44,599 bases of DNA from Paracoccaceae bacterium. Its GTDB lineage: Bacteria > Pseudomonadota > Alphaproteobacteria > Rhodobacterales > Rhodobacteraceae. The notes beneath the pieces were generated by a model. The model ran no database searches, was not told the DNA's origin, and worked only from the letters and a program-made list of their open reading frames with translations. Below, piece after piece: positions 25,074-34,518 of the stretch. The stretch lies in the NCBI GenBank assembly GCA_002708925.1, contig PAPN01000058.1, forward strand, positions 1 through 44,599, given 5' to 3'. The first letter of the stretch is position 1; every line of letters starts with the position of its first letter. Both the position numbers and the translations under genes were made by a program.

Positions 25074-25712
25074 ATGCCCCAACGCCAACTCAGCTCTTCG
25101 GATGCGCTTGCCCGCGATATTGTGCGGGGCCTTTACGAGGGGCGCTTCTCAGCGGGTCAAAGGCTGGTCGAACCCGATCTGATGGCCCGCTATGCGGTCA
25201 GCCGCTCAACCGTGCGCGAGGCGATCAAGAAACTGACGGCCCAGGGCATCGCCGAATCGCATCTGAACCGCGGGGCCCGCATCCGCGAACTGACCCGCAC
25301 CGACGCCGAGAATATCCTGCTGATCATCGAGCAACTGATCGGACTGGCCGCGCGCCAGGCCGCCGAACACATTGATGCCCCAGGCAATCGCGCCCTGTTC
25401 CAAGAGGTATATACCCCGCTTCTGGCGCCCCCCCAGGATCTTGGGCGATTCGAATATGCCCGGCTGCGCAACCGTTTCCACCGCACCATGGCCCGGATCG
25501 GCGGCAATCGCGAACTTGCGGACATCCTGTCCAGCATGAATGCGCATATGCTTGGCCATAAACTGGACGTGCCACGCGCAGAACGCCAAGCCTCGTATCA
25601 GAGAATCATCACCGCGATCCTGAATAAAGACAGCGAAACCGCCGAAACCCAAGCGCGCGCACATGTGCGGCGCTCCAAAGACATGCTGGACAGCATTTTC
25701 CCCAAGTCTTGA
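25074..25712 (+). CDS. GntR-family regulator, FCD subfamily
   Basis: A 212-residue GntR-type regulator. The N-terminal winged helix (about 10-75) has LVEPDLMARYAVSRSTVREAIKKL and NRGARIREL. The C-terminal all-helical FCD ligand domain has ENILLIIEQLIGLAARQA, RLRNRFHRTMARIGGN and a final TQARAHVRRSKDML segment. FCD regulators typically sense carboxylates. The start is the ATG at 25074; a TTG two codons earlier is possible. It is divergent from DUF3237. Its stop is followed by the hairpin cluster. Confidence 0.9.
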   Translation: MPQRQLSSSDALARDIVRGLYEGRFSAGQRLVEPDLMARYAVSRSTVREAIKKLTAQGIAESHLNRGARIRELTRTDAENILLIIEQLIGLAARQAAEHIDAPGNRALFQEVYTPLLAPPQDLGRFEYARLRNRFHRTMARIGGNRELADILSSMNAHMLGHKLDVPRAERQASYQRIITAILNKDSETAETQARAHVRRSKDMLDSIFPKS

Positions 25713-25893
25713 TCCAATGGAACGCGCTTTCGCGCGTGCTGGATGTCTCGTGAAATTTCCTACGGAAATTTCCCTCGGGCAGACTGCCTGCGGCAGTCTG
25801 AGGCGCGACGCCAAACCCGAGGAGGAAGCCAAAGGCTGACGACGAGATATAAAGCGCGCGCGATAGCGCGCTCAATCGGATCACGCCTTTTCA
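25713..25893. repeat. Cluster of consecutive short hairpins
   Basis: At least six inverted repeats follow one another in a 286-bp gap between the GntR and AraC genes. ACGCGC/GCGCGT (25722-25737, 4-base loop). GAAATTTCC/GGAAATTTC (25752-25772, loop TAC). CAGACTGCC/GGCAGTCTG (25780-25800, loop TGC). GGCG/CGCC (25802-25812, loop CGA). AGCC/GGCT (25827-25837, loop AAA). GCGCGC/GCGCGC (25856-25871, loop GATA). The two 9-bp stems are perfect. No T tract follows any of them. It may be a dispersed repeat element or a structured RNA. Confidence 0.75.
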
Positions 25894-25998
25894 ATGTTTC
25901 GCAACGGAAAACTTGCGCGAGCGGGGTGTCCTCGGACAAGCTTGGACCGCAAGCGCGGGGTCTGCCCCAGATTTCGCCCTGCATGGGAGGAGACATCG

Positions 25999-26811
25999 TT
26001 GAACACACCCTGGAACCCCGCCGTTTTGGTGATCGGGCGAGATCGGCTGTTCTATTCCGGCCTTGCCGGGAACTCAAAAAAGCCGCGCAAGCTTGGCAAT
26101 TTCAAGCTCTATTTCGCCACCGATACCCCATTCGAAATTGATGCTGGTCAGGGCTGGCAGGATGCCCAGGCCGCTCTGGTCCGTCCCTATCAGACCCATC
26201 GTTTACTGGCCCCTTCCGGGCACATTCACGAGATCGGGCTGGAACCGGAAAGCCTGTCTGATACCGCACAGGCGCAGCTGACCGCATTGTTTGCCACGCC
26301 TCAGGGATGTGCAACACTGGCAAAACGCGTTCGGGAACGGCACCGTCGCCTGCCGCATCTGTTGCCGCAAAACGGGTTATCGACCGCCGCCTTCGATCGC
26401 CTGTTTCTGGGGCAAGAGCTTGCCCCCCGGCCCATGGACGAACGTATCCGGCAAGTGCTGCAACTGATGTGCGATGAGGTCGAGGACAGCACCGTCGCCG
26501 CAGAAGATTACGCCAGCGAGATCGGCCTGTCCCCGTCTCGGTTTCTGTATCTTTTCAAGCTGAACACCGGGGTGCCCTTCCGGTCAATGCGGATGTGGAA
26601 ACGTGCGCGGCGGTTTCTGGACCATGCCAACAGCCAGCGTTCCCTGACTGATGTCGCTTTGGAATTGGGCTATCCTGACAGCAGCCATTTCAGCCACTCG
26701 ATCCGGCGCACCTTTGGGCTGAAGCCGCGGTCGATCCGGCAGGGCTCGAAACATCTGAAGGTCTATCCGGGGGCAAACTATACGCTTGCCCCGCAGATCT
26801 GGGCGGGCTGA
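25999..26811 (+). CDS. AraC-family transcriptional regulator
   Basis: The 270-residue protein has an AraC/XylS DNA-binding domain at its C-terminal end (about residues 160-260): VAAEDYASEIGLSPSRFLYLFKLNTGVPF is the first helix-turn-helix and LTDVALELGYPDSSHFSHSIRRTFG the second. The N-terminal part (ligand or dimerisation) is unassigned. I start it at TTG 25999 because GGGAGGAG sits 7 bases upstream. The reading frame stays open another 35 codons, but that stretch contains the end of the hairpin-rich region and lacks a ribosome site. Convergent with the SDR gene, with only 2 bp between the stops. Confidence 0.85.
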   Translation: MNTPWNPAVLVIGRDRLFYSGLAGNSKKPRKLGNFKLYFATDTPFEIDAGQGWQDAQAALVRPYQTHRLLAPSGHIHEIGLEPESLSDTAQAQLTALFATPQGCATLAKRVRERHRRLPHLLPQNGLSTAAFDRLFLGQELAPRPMDERIRQVLQLMCDEVEDSTVAAEDYASEIGLSPSRFLYLFKLNTGVPFRSMRMWKRARRFLDHANSQRSLTDVALELGYPDSSHFSHSIRRTFGLKPRSIRQGSKHLKVYPGANYTLAPQIWAG

Positions 26812-26813
26812 GA

Positions 26814-27605
26814 TCACGGCCCGTCGCGCAGCATCCTTTGCAGCTTGGCCATGCCGCCCAGCCAGCGGTCGTAATCGGCCAGTTTGTGCTGCATATAGCC
26901 CGCAACCTGTTCATGCGGCAGGATCAGAAAGCGTTCGGCCGCGACACCGTCCAGCGTGACCTCTGCCACCTGTTCGGGGCTCAGCACGCCATCCAATCCG
27001 GCCGAGCCTGCGCCCTCGATCCCCGAGATCATGTCGGTCTGCACGGCCTGCGGGCACAGAACCGACACCCCGATGCCCGCATCGCGATGGGTAAAGGCCA
27101 GGTTCTCGGCGAACCCGATTGCGGCGTGTTTCGTGGTGCCGTAGACCGCGCTGCCGATCTGGTTCAGAACCCCCGCCGCGCTGACCGTGTGCAGAAAATA
27201 TCCGCCGCCGCGCGCCTCCATCAGCGGCACCAGGTGACGCGCGGCATGAACATGAGCCATCACGTTGATTTCCCAGGACATCTGCCAATCGCGGTCAGAG
27301 GCCACAACCGAGGACTTCAGCCCCCGATCCAGCCCCATCAACACGCCCGCATTCGAACAGAAAAGACCGATCGGCCCCTCCTCGGCCTCGATTGTCCGGA
27401 TCATCTGGCCAATCGCATCCGCGTCCCGCACGTCCAGCGCAAAGGCCCGGCCACCGATTTCCGCGGCCACGTTTTCAGCCCCTTCGGCATCCAGATCCGC
27501 AACAATCACCCGAGCAGCCCCGCGGGCCTTCAGCGCTCGGGCCAGGGCCGCACCGATCCCGTTGCCGCCCCCCGTCACGACAGCCACAATCCCCTCAAAC
27601 TGCAT
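26814..27605 (-). CDS. Short-chain dehydrogenase/reductase
   Basis: A 263-residue classical SDR. The coenzyme loop is TGGGNGIG (about residues 11-18), followed by [13 protein letters not shown], where the Asp suggests NAD preference. NAG is present in CSNAGVLMG. The catalytic Ser-Tyr-Lys are in TVSAAG, and [17 protein letters not shown] precedes the ATG; a 27-codon upstream extension has no such site. The substrate is unknown. It may be in an operon with the GST gene upstream on the same strand (119 bp gap). Confidence 0.9.
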   Translation of the reverse strand: MQFEGIVAVVTGGGNGIGAALARALKARGAARVIVADLDAEGAENVAAEIGGRAFALDVRDADAIGQMIRTIEAEEGPIGLFCSNAGVLMGLDRGLKSSVVASDRDWQMSWEINVMAHVHAARHLVPLMEARGGGYFLHTVSAAGVLNQIGSAVYGTTKHAAIGFAENLAFTHRDAGIGVSVLCPQAVQTDMISGIEGAGSAGLDGVLSPEQVAEVTLDGVAAERFLILPHEQVAGYMQHKLADYDRWLGGMAKLQRMLRDGP

Positions 27606-27724
27606 GATACTCCTCCCCTGCTCATACGTCCGGGCATGTTTCCCCGGCTGCGCCCCACACACAAGCCCCGCCCGATCTGACCGCACGTCACACCCGCCCG
27701 AACCACCGCGCCGCCAGCGCGGAA

Positions 27725-28378
27725 CTATATCGCAGAGCGCAGGTTTTGCCGTTTCGCCTCAAGGCTTTGGCGCTTCACAGCGGCCTGAAATCCGGCACGG
27801 GCACACAGCGCGTCATGCCACTGCCGACACGCCCGAGGCAGCTCGTCTCGCATCCCGATCCGCGCCGCAAGATACAGCGCATAATGCACTGCAATATCCG
27901 CCATAGTGAATTGACCGCCCACCAGAAACGCACGCCCGTCCTGCAAGCGCGCCTCCAGCAGTTTCAGGCGCACCAGAAACCAGCGCCGATAATCGGCCGC
28001 AACCGAGGGCATTTTCCGCTCGTCCGGCTCGAACACCCCATAGCGCAGGTAAATCGTCTGCGGAAAGGTCAGCGTCGCCTCGGCATGGTGCAGCCAGTTC
28101 AGATAAGCGCCATATTCGGGGTGCTCCGCCCCCAGCGTAAACCGCCCCTGCCCGTGAACCATCCCCAGATAATGCGGAATGGCGGCGCTTTCGGTCATCC
28201 GCGTGTCCCCGTCCACCAGTAACGGGATCGTCCCCAGCGGGTTTTGCTCCAGAAACGCGGGCTGCTGAAACCGGGGCGGAAAAGGCAGCATATTCAGCGC
28301 ATAATCCAGCCCCAGCTCCTCAAGCGCCCACAATGGCCTGAAAGAACGCGCATTTTCGCAATGCCACAATGTCAGCAC
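27725..28378 (-). CDS. Glutathione S-transferase family protein
   Basis: The 217-residue protein has a thioredoxin-like N-terminal domain ([22 protein letters not shown], then [13 protein letters not shown] and [11 protein letters not shown], the cis-Pro and glutathione-binding ESA motifs) and an all-helical C-terminal domain with [12 protein letters not shown]. Ser12 in NARSFRP is a likely glutathione-activating residue. It could conjugate or reduce electrophiles, or act in aromatic catabolism; nothing specific can be read. It is divergent from the DUF1178 gene across 147 bp that also hold a 7-bp GCGCCGT/ACGGCGC hairpin at 28414-28430. Confidence 0.9.
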   Translation of the reverse strand: MLTLWHCENARSFRPLWALEELGLDYALNMLPFPPRFQQPAFLEQNPLGTIPLLVDGDTRMTESAAIPHYLGMVHGQGRFTLGAEHPEYGAYLNWLHHAEATLTFPQTIYLRYGVFEPDERKMPSVAADYRRWFLVRLKLLEARLQDGRAFLVGGQFTMADIAVHYALYLAARIGMRDELPRACRQWHDALCARAGFQAAVKRQSLEAKRQNLRSAI

Positions 28379-28468
28379 GGGAATCTCCTGTTTTCAGCCC
28401 CTCACGCTAACCTGCGCCGTAAAACGGCGCTTGTGCGCAGCCCGCGCAGGCGGCCCGTCGGTGTTAAC

Positions 28469-28496
28469 TTGATTTTCCACCTTCTGTCGGTATGTA
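28469..28496 (+). promoter_or_regulatory. Candidate sigma-70 promoter of the DUF1178 gene
   Basis: TTGATT (28469-28474), a 16-bp spacer and TATGTA (28491-28496) lie 30 bp before the ATG. The -10 box is only moderately good. Confidence 0.4.
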
Positions 28497-28525
28497 GTGG
28501 GCCAGTTCTCGAATGGGCCCACGTG

Positions 28526-28975
28526 ATGATTCAATACACGCTGAAATGTGATCAGGATCACCGCTTCGACAGCTGGTTTCAATCCGGCGAGGCGTTTGAC
28601 AAGCTCAAGGCCGCCGGCATGGTGGCCTGCGCGGTCTGTGGCTCGGCCAATGTGGATAAGGCCATCATGGCCCCGCGCGTCCGCCCCGCCCGAACCGCCA
28701 GCGCCGCCTCCCCCGAAACGCCCCCCTCCGCCCCCACGCTCGGCACCCCGGCCAACGACACCGAACGCGCCATTTCCGAACTCAAACGCAAGATCGAGGA
28801 AAACTCGGAATATGTCGGCCAGAATTTCGCCCAGGAAGCCCGCGCCATGCACGAGGGCGACAGCCCAGAACGCGCCATCCATGGCGAGGCCAAACCCGAA
28901 GAGGCCAAAAAACTCATCGAGGAAGGCGTGCCAGTCCTGCCCCTGCCCTTCCTAAGCGGCCGCAAAACGAACTGA
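28526..28975 (+). CDS. DUF1178 family protein
   Basis: This 149-residue protein matches DUF1178: MIQYTLKCDQDHRFDSWFQS at the N terminus, then C35-x2-C38 (CAVCGS), which with C8 may hold zinc, a variable Ala/Pro-rich linker (about 50-80), and a conserved C-terminal part (ENSEYVGQNFAQEARAMHEG, RAIHGEAKPEEAKKLIEEG, PVLPLPF). The function is unknown; such genes are widespread in alphaproteobacteria. The frame is open for 94 codons upstream, but the family begins at this Met. The ribosome site is weak. Confidence 0.92.
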   Translation: MIQYTLKCDQDHRFDSWFQSGEAFDKLKAAGMVACAVCGSANVDKAIMAPRVRPARTASAASPETPPSAPTLGTPANDTERAISELKRKIEENSEYVGQNFAQEARAMHEGDSPERAIHGEAKPEEAKKLIEEGVPVLPLPFLSGRKTN

Positions 28976-29272
28976 CCCCATCACAGCCGCCCACCGCCGC
29001 ATCGGCCGCAGCCGCCACACCATATCCGAATAGACGCGCCGCACCCCGGCCTTCCCCAGGCGGCCAACACACCGCCAACATGAAACCCGATATATCGCCG
29101 CCCCGCCCCTGGCTTCTTTTTGATCCAAATACTCACTGCCAGCCCCCTCCACAGGTCCGGCGCGGATACCCGCCACACCGATTGCGGCAAAATCCCTCTG
29201 ATCCGCGATGCAATCTTGCTCTTGGCGGCGCAAACCGTTAATCCCCGCGGGACCAAGGAACAAGGACTGACC
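28976..29272. other. Gap before lysC with no recognisable gene
   Basis: This 297-bp stretch is GC-rich. The lysC frame is open back to 29120 but shows no conserved sequence upstream of the chosen start. I see no convincing promoter, terminator or small gene in it. Confidence 0.4.
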
Positions 29273-30511
29273 ATGCCCGTTCTCGTGATGAAATTCGGCG
29301 GCACTTCCGTCGCCACGCTGGACCGGATCAAACGCGCCGCCAAACGCGTCGGACTGGAAGTGGCCAAAGGCTATGACGTGATCGTCATCGTCTCGGCCAT
29401 GTCGGGTGAAACCAACAAGCTGGTGGGCTTCGTCAATGAAACCTCGCCGCTCTATGACGCGCGCGAATACGATGCCGTCGTCAGCTCGGGCGAAAACGTC
29501 ACCGCCGGGCTGATGGCGCTGACTTTGCAGGAAATGGACGTGCCCGCGCGCAGCTGGCAGGGCTGGCAGGTGCCGGTGAAAACCACCAACGCGCACAGCT
29601 CGGCCCGGATCGAGGAAATCCCCACCGACAACATCACCGCCAAATTCGGCGAAGGGATGCGCGTGGCCGTCGTGGCGGGCTTCCAGGGGATTTCCCCCGA
29701 GGGCCGGATCACCACGCTGGGCCGGGGCGGCAGCGACACCACCGCCGTGGCCTTTGCCGCTGCCTTTGGCGCGGAACGCTGCGACATCTACACCGATGTG
29801 GATGGCGTCTACACCACCGACCCGCGGATCAGCCAGAAGGCCCGCAAACTGGATAAGATCTCGTTCGAGGAAATGCTCGAACTGGCCTCGCTGGGCGCCA
29901 AAGTCCTGCAAACCCGCTCGGTCGAGCTGGCCATGCGCTATAAGGTGAAACTGCGCGTGCTCAGCTCGTTCGAAGAACCGTCTGATGAAGCCGGCACGCT
30001 TGTCTGTGCCGAGGAGGAAGTCATGGAAAACCGCCCTGTATCCGGCATCGCCTATTCGCGTGACGAGGCCAAGATGACCCTCGTTTCCGTTGCTGATCGT
30101 CCCGGCATCGCCGCCGCCATTTTCGGCCCCCTGTCCGAGGCCGGCGTCAACGTGGATATGATCATCCAGAACATCGCCGAGGGCGGTCGGACCGACATGA
30201 CCTTCTCGTGCCCCACCGATCAGGTGCTGCGCGCGCAAAAGGCCCTGGACGAGGCCAAGGCCTCTGGTGACATCAACTTTGCCGAACTGATCGCCGACAC
30301 CGAGGTGTGCAAAGTCTCGGCCGTGGGCATCGGGATGCGCAGCCAGTCGGGCGTGGCCGCCAAAATGTTCGAAACCCTGTCAAACGAGGGCATCAACATC
30401 AAGGTCATCGCCACCTCGGAAATCAAAATCTCGGTTCTGATCGACCGCAAATACATGGAGCTGGCCGTCCAGTCGCTGCATGATGCCTTCGAACTGGAGA
30501 AAACCACCTAA
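29273..30511 (+). CDS. lysC: Aspartate kinase LysC
   Basis: Aspartokinase phosphorylates aspartate as the first step to lysine, threonine, methionine and diaminopimelate. The 412-residue length fits the alphaproteobacterial enzyme. The kinase domain begins with VLVMKFGGTSVA and contains VSAMSGETNKL, SSGENVTAGLM and GRGGSDTTAVA. Two tandem ACT domains fill the last 140 residues (MTLVSVADRPGIAA; VSAVGIGMRSQSGVAAKMFETL) and give feedback control by lysine and/or threonine. The start has CAAGGA upstream; earlier in-frame codons are not conserved. A strong terminator follows. ptsP is next, a pairing I have seen in this group. Confidence 0.95.
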   Translation: MPVLVMKFGGTSVATLDRIKRAAKRVGLEVAKGYDVIVIVSAMSGETNKLVGFVNETSPLYDAREYDAVVSSGENVTAGLMALTLQEMDVPARSWQGWQVPVKTTNAHSSARIEEIPTDNITAKFGEGMRVAVVAGFQGISPEGRITTLGRGGSDTTAVAFAAAFGAERCDIYTDVDGVYTTDPRISQKARKLDKISFEEMLELASLGAKVLQTRSVELAMRYKVKLRVLSSFEEPSDEAGTLVCAEEEVMENRPVSGIAYSRDEAKMTLVSVADRPGIAAAIFGPLSEAGVNVDMIIQNIAEGGRTDMTFSCPTDQVLRAQKALDEAKASGDINFAELIADTEVCKVSAVGIGMRSQSGVAAKMFETLSNEGINIKVIATSEIKISVLIDRKYMELAVQSLHDAFELEKTT

Positions 30512-30540
30512 GCCACGCCCAAGCGCAGCTGTGATTTCAG

Positions 30541-30574
30541 GCCGGTCAGGGTTTCCTGGCCGGCTTATTCTTTT
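30541..30574 (+). terminator. Rho-independent terminator of lysC
   Basis: GCCGGTCAGG (30541-30550) and CCTGGCCGGC (30555-30564) form a 10-bp stem with one G-U pair and the loop GTTT, followed by TTATTCTTTT. It begins 30 bp after the lysC stop. Confidence 0.92.
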
Positions 30575-30851
30575 CCCGCGCACCCTTTACGCTGGGTCAG
30601 TTTACGGGTTGCGCCCAGGACTCAAAACACGCATAGCACGAATATTAACCATAAAAAGACACCCGCCCCATGCTGCATATGCAAAAGGTTTTTCGGCAAG
30701 TGCACAATATAACCCCCGAGACACGCAACATAATTCTGATTTTTCACCTTTTCGCGCAAATTTCATACCGCGCCATACGATATTCATTTTCCTCAACCCC
30801 GACTTGTGATCTATACGCCTCTGGATCGGATGAAATAGGACAGCCGTCAGG
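30575..30851 (+). promoter_or_regulatory. AT-rich leader upstream of ptsP
   Basis: From about 30620 the sequence becomes AT-rich, which marks the ptsP promoter region. It holds a 10-bp palindrome TGCATATGCA (30674-30683) and the A/T-rich runs CAATATAAC and CATACGATATTC. I cannot choose one -35/-10 pair with confidence. No small gene with a good ribosome site is visible. Confidence 0.4.
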
Positions 30852-33095
30852 ATGACCGAGACAACGGAAACCGAAAGCCGCAAGTTGCTGGGCCGTCTGC
30901 GCACCGCGATGGCCAAGGACAATGCCGGCCAGGCCCGCCTGGACGAGATCACGCATCTTATTGCCGATTCCATGGGCACCGAGGTGTGCTCGATCTATCT
31001 GTTCCGCGATCCCGAAACCCTGGAACTCTGCGCCACCGAAGGGCTGAAGCCCGAGGCCGTCCACCAGACCCGGATGAAAATGGGCGAAGGCCTGGTTGGC
31101 CGCGTGGCGCGCACCGGCACCATCGTGAACGAGGCCGACGCGCCCAGCGCCAAGGGCTTTCGCTATATGCCCGAAACCGGCGAAGAGATTTACTCCTCTT
31201 TCCTGGGGGTGCCGATCCGCCGTCTGGGCGAAACCCTGGGCGTGCTGGTGGTGCAGTCCAAACAGGCGCGGCAATTTTCCTCGGATGAGCTGTACGCGCT
31301 GGAAGTGGTCGCCATGGTTCTGGCCGAAATGACCGAGCTGGGCGCCTTTACCGCCGACAATGCCGCCATGACCGCGCGCCACAAACAGGCCGTTCTGATC
31401 CGCGGCGGCACCGGCCAAGAGGGCGCGACCGAGGGCCATGTCTGGCTGCATGAACCGCGTGTCGTCGTCACCAATCCGATCGCCGATGATCCTCATAAGG
31501 AACTCGAACGGCTGCGCGAAGCGGTTGAAACCCTGCGTGTCGGCGTTGACCAGATGCTGGCGGGGGCCTCGGGCGGGGACACCGAGCAGATGCAGGTACT
31601 AGAGGCCTACCGGATGTTCGCCAACTCCAAAGGCTGGATGCGCCGGATGGAGGAAGACATCAGCCGGGGCCTTTCGGCCGAGGCCGCCGTGGAAAAAGAA
31701 CAATCCACCGCCCGCGCCCGGCTGAGCCAGGTGAATGACGCGTACTTGCGCGACCGGCTGCACGACCTGGATGACCTGTCGAACCGTCTGCTGCGCATTC
31801 TGACCGGACAGGGCACCGAAACCGGCGCGGATATGCCCGCCGATCCGATCCTGATCGCCCGCAATATCGGCCCGGCCGAACTGCTGGATTATGGCCGCTC
31901 GCTGAAGGGGATCGTGCTAGAGGAAGGCTCGGTCGGGTCGCACGCCGCGATTGTTGCGCGCGCGCTGGCCATCCCATTGATTATTAACGCAAACCGGATC
32001 ACCACCGAGGCGCTGAACGGCGATCACATCATGCTGGACGGCGATCAGGGCGTGGTGCATCTGCGCCCCGACGACACCGTCGTCACGGCCTTCCGCGACA
32101 AGATCGCGATGCAGGCGCAGGCGCAGGAACGCTATGCCTCGATCCGGGACGAGCCGGCGACCACCCAATGCGGCACCACGATCAGCCTGCAAATGAACGC
32201 CGGTCTGATGGCCGACCTGCCCAGTCTGGAAAGCTCGGGGGCCGAAGGGGTGGGCCTGTTCCGCACCGAATTGCAATTCCTGGTCCGGAATCAGATGCCC
32301 AAACGATCCGAACTGTCGGCGCTTTATGCCCGCGTGCTGGATGCCGCCAACGGCAAGCGCGTGGTGTTCCGCACGCTGGATATCGGCTCGGACAAGGTGC
32401 TGCCCTACATGAAGCCCCAGGAAGAACCGAACCCCGCCCTGGGCTGGCGCGCAATCCGCGTGGGGCTGGACAAACCCGGCGTGATGCGGATGCAATTGCA
32501 GGCGCTGATCCGTGCCGCCAACGGGCGCCCTCTGTCGATCATGTTCCCCTTTGTCGCCCAGTACGAGGAATACAAAGCCGCCAAGGCCGAAATGGATAAG
32601 GCCATGGAGCGCGAGCGGATTTTGGGGCATGAGGTGCCCGGCGATCTGGAAATCGGCGCGATGCTGGAAACCCCGTCTTTGGCCTTCGCGCCGGACCGAT
32701 TTTACGATGAGGTCGATTTCCTGTCGATTGGCGGGAACGATCTGAAGCAGTTCTTCTTTGCCGCCGACCGTGAAAACGAACGCGTGCGCCGCCGATATGA
32801 CACGCTGAACGTCAGTTTCCTGACCTTTCTGGAGCAGATCGTGCGCCGCTGCGAGGCCTCGCAGACCTCGCTGAGTTTCTGTGGCGAGGACGCCGGACGC
32901 CCGATCGAGGCCGCCTGTTTCGCTGCCATGGGCTTTCGGATGCTGTCGATGCGCCCGGCCTCGATCGGGCCGGTCAAACACATGCTGCGCCGGCTGAATC
33001 TGGTCGAACTGCGCGCCGTGATCGAAGAGGCCCGCGCCCAGGGGCATCAATCGGTGCGCCCCGCCGTGATGGCCTATCTGCGCAACAACAGCTAA
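30852..33095 (+). CDS. ptsP: PTS enzyme I(Ntr), PtsP
   Basis: PtsP is the first enzyme of the nitrogen-related phosphotransferase system: it takes phosphate from PEP and passes it to NPr and then PtsN. The 747 residues comprise an N-terminal GAF domain (about 1-165), the HPr-binding/phosphohistidine domain with active H364 (EGSVGSHAAIVARA), and the PEP-binding TIM barrel with GVGLFRTELQFL, RTLDIGSDKVLPYM, and catalytic C677 (SFCGEDAG). All key residues are present. AGGACAG-type sequence precedes the ATG. It is separated from lysC by a terminator, so it is transcribed from the AT-rich leader. Confidence 0.95.
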   Translation: MTETTETESRKLLGRLRTAMAKDNAGQARLDEITHLIADSMGTEVCSIYLFRDPETLELCATEGLKPEAVHQTRMKMGEGLVGRVARTGTIVNEADAPSAKGFRYMPETGEEIYSSFLGVPIRRLGETLGVLVVQSKQARQFSSDELYALEVVAMVLAEMTELGAFTADNAAMTARHKQAVLIRGGTGQEGATEGHVWLHEPRVVVTNPIADDPHKELERLREAVETLRVGVDQMLAGASGGDTEQMQVLEAYRMFANSKGWMRRMEEDISRGLSAEAAVEKEQSTARARLSQVNDAYLRDRLHDLDDLSNRLLRILTGQGTETGADMPADPILIARNIGPAELLDYGRSLKGIVLEEGSVGSHAAIVARALAIPLIINANRITTEALNGDHIMLDGDQGVVHLRPDDTVVTAFRDKIAMQAQAQERYASIRDEPATTQCGTTISLQMNAGLMADLPSLESSGAEGVGLFRTELQFLVRNQMPKRSELSALYARVLDAANGKRVVFRTLDIGSDKVLPYMKPQEEPNPALGWRAIRVGLDKPGVMRMQLQALIRAANGRPLSIMFPFVAQYEEYKAAKAEMDKAMERERILGHEVPGDLEIGAMLETPSLAFAPDRFYDEVDFLSIGGNDLKQFFFAADRENERVRRRYDTLNVSFLTFLEQIVRRCEASQTSLSFCGEDAGRPIEAACFAAMGFRMLSMRPASIGPVKHMLRRLNLVELRAVIEEARAQGHQSVRPAVMAYLRNNS

Positions 33096-33134
33096 GCTTG
33101 GGCCCGCCCATCCGAGGGGGCGTTCGGGGGGTAT

Positions 33135-33875
33135 TCACGGCAGCGCGACACGTTCCTGCAAGGCCCGGCGCAGGTCTGCCTCGGGGCGGTCTGCCTCGAT
33201 TGCCAGTTTGCGCAGCCCGAAATGCACATGGGCGATTTCCTGATAATAGCTGGTATAGGCATAGTTTGTCGCGGCTCCGGCCACGGCACCCATCACCGGC
33301 ACCGCCTGCGCCGCCAGTTTCTGCCCCAACACAGCCGCCAGACGCGGGGCAACGCGCGCAATCAGCGTATTGAGCGCCGCGCCTTGCAGGCTCATCCGGG
33401 CCGACAGAAACGCCAGATCCGCCCCATCGTCCCCGGCCAGAGGCCCCGCAGCGCTGAACACCTGGATGCAGTCGAACTGTACATTCTCGGCCGCCGGATC
33501 GAACCCGTGCTCTACCGCCACGCCCTGAATCGCACGCAGCAGCACCGTGGTGGTGACCGGCAGTTCGGCCATCGCGGCGGGCAGCCCGCCAAAGCCACCG
33601 GCCGCGCCCATCGCGGTACTGACGGCGGTGTTCAGCCACATCGGCTGATCCCCCAGCACTCCGCGCGAACCATGCGCCGCCTTCATCGCGATTTTCAGAG
33701 CGCTTTCTGTGCCGCTTTGCAATTGACCGCGTACCATGGGGGGCAGCCGATCCAGCAGCCCTTCGGCCTGGCCGCCCAGCAGGTTCAGCAGCTGGATGCC
33801 GACGCCTCCGGCACCGCGATAGCGGTTGGCCAGTGTGTCTAGTTCGGTTTCCAGATCATGTATATCCTGGGGCAT
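33135..33875 (-). CDS. EcsC-like protein
   Basis: The 246-residue protein resembles the EcsC family. It has a Gly/Ala-rich amphipathic centre (NTAVSTAMGAAGGFGGLPAAMAELPVTTTVLLRAIQ is the typical segment, here at about residues 80-117), a C-terminal hydrophobic stretch (AQAVPVMGAVAGAATNYAYTSYY) that could associate with the membrane, and a final hydrophilic helix. In Bacillus, EcsC is linked to an ABC transporter, but no transporter is next to it here. Function is otherwise unknown. It is convergent with ptsP and ends 39 bp away. Confidence 0.82.
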   Translation of the reverse strand: MPQDIHDLETELDTLANRYRGAGGVGIQLLNLLGGQAEGLLDRLPPMVRGQLQSGTESALKIAMKAAHGSRGVLGDQPMWLNTAVSTAMGAAGGFGGLPAAMAELPVTTTVLLRAIQGVAVEHGFDPAAENVQFDCIQVFSAAGPLAGDDGADLAFLSARMSLQGAALNTLIARVAPRLAAVLGQKLAAQAVPVMGAVAGAATNYAYTSYYQEIAHVHFGLRKLAIEADRPEADLRRALQERVALP

Positions 33876-33928
33876 GCGGGGGCCTTTCTGCGGGGCTGTC
33901 TATCAGATTGGCCCGGACCCCGCTGGTT

Positions 33929-34417
33929 TCAAGAACCCATGCGCGTGACATCGCCCCGGACACCCTGCCAGGCCCCCGGTTGCAGATCCTGCCCCAGAAC
34001 CCGATCCGGATTTGTCGGAGGCGGCATGATCACCCCCGGCAAAGGGGTGAATCCGAACCGCCGATAATAGGGCGCATCCCCCACCAGCATCACCCGTTCC
34101 CAGCCCAGATCCCTGGCGCGTTGCAGACTGTCGGAAATCAGTAACGCGCCCAGCCCCTCGCCCTGCCGGGTGGGGTGAACGGCCACGGGGCCCAGCAGCA
34201 GCGCACGCACACCGCCCACTAGAACGGGCCAGTACCGGATGGCACCGCCCACAATCCCCGCAGCGTCGCGCGCGACGATCGACAGGCCCTCGACAGGGGG
34301 GACGTTCTCGCGCAGGCGGTAAGACGACAAAGCCGTCCGCCCCGGCGCGAAACACAGGTCATAGAGCGCCTCGACCTCCCACCAATCATTGGGTGTTTCC
34401 TGCGTCAGCGTGAACAT
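33929..34417 (-). CDS. GNAT N-acetyltransferase (YhbS-like)
   Basis: The 162-residue GNAT-fold enzyme transfers acetyl from acetyl-CoA to an unidentified amine. LLLGPVAVHPTRQGEGLGALLI is the acetyl-CoA-binding motif A, and RVMLVGDAPYYRRFGFTPL is motif B, a pattern typical of YhbS-like proteins. The start is uncertain: the ATG at 34417 gives a family-like N terminus but no clear Shine-Dalgarno, while GTG at 34471 is in frame. It lies 53 bp upstream of the EcsC gene on the same strand and is divergent from the flavin reductase gene. Confidence 0.85.
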   Translation of the reverse strand: MFTLTQETPNDWWEVEALYDLCFAPGRTALSSYRLRENVPPVEGLSIVARDAAGIVGGAIRYWPVLVGGVRALLLGPVAVHPTRQGEGLGALLISDSLQRARDLGWERVMLVGDAPYYRRFGFTPLPGVIMPPPTNPDRVLGQDLQPGAWQGVRGDVTRMGS

Positions 34418-34518
34418 TTGCGCGACTGTGATTCCATAAAGCTGAATTTCCGGTGGAAACGGCCCTAACACGGCGCTAGGTCTGAGACAAACCGCAAAGA
34501 TAACAGGACAGAGGGCAG

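Noticed and set aside
25713-25893. CRISPR array
   Set aside because: The hairpins differ in sequence from each other; there are no identical repeats with regular spacers, and no cas genes are nearby.
25894-25998. N-terminal extension of the AraC regulator into the hairpin region
   Set aside because: The frame is open but has no ribosome site there, while GGGAGGAG with TTG at 25999 is well placed.
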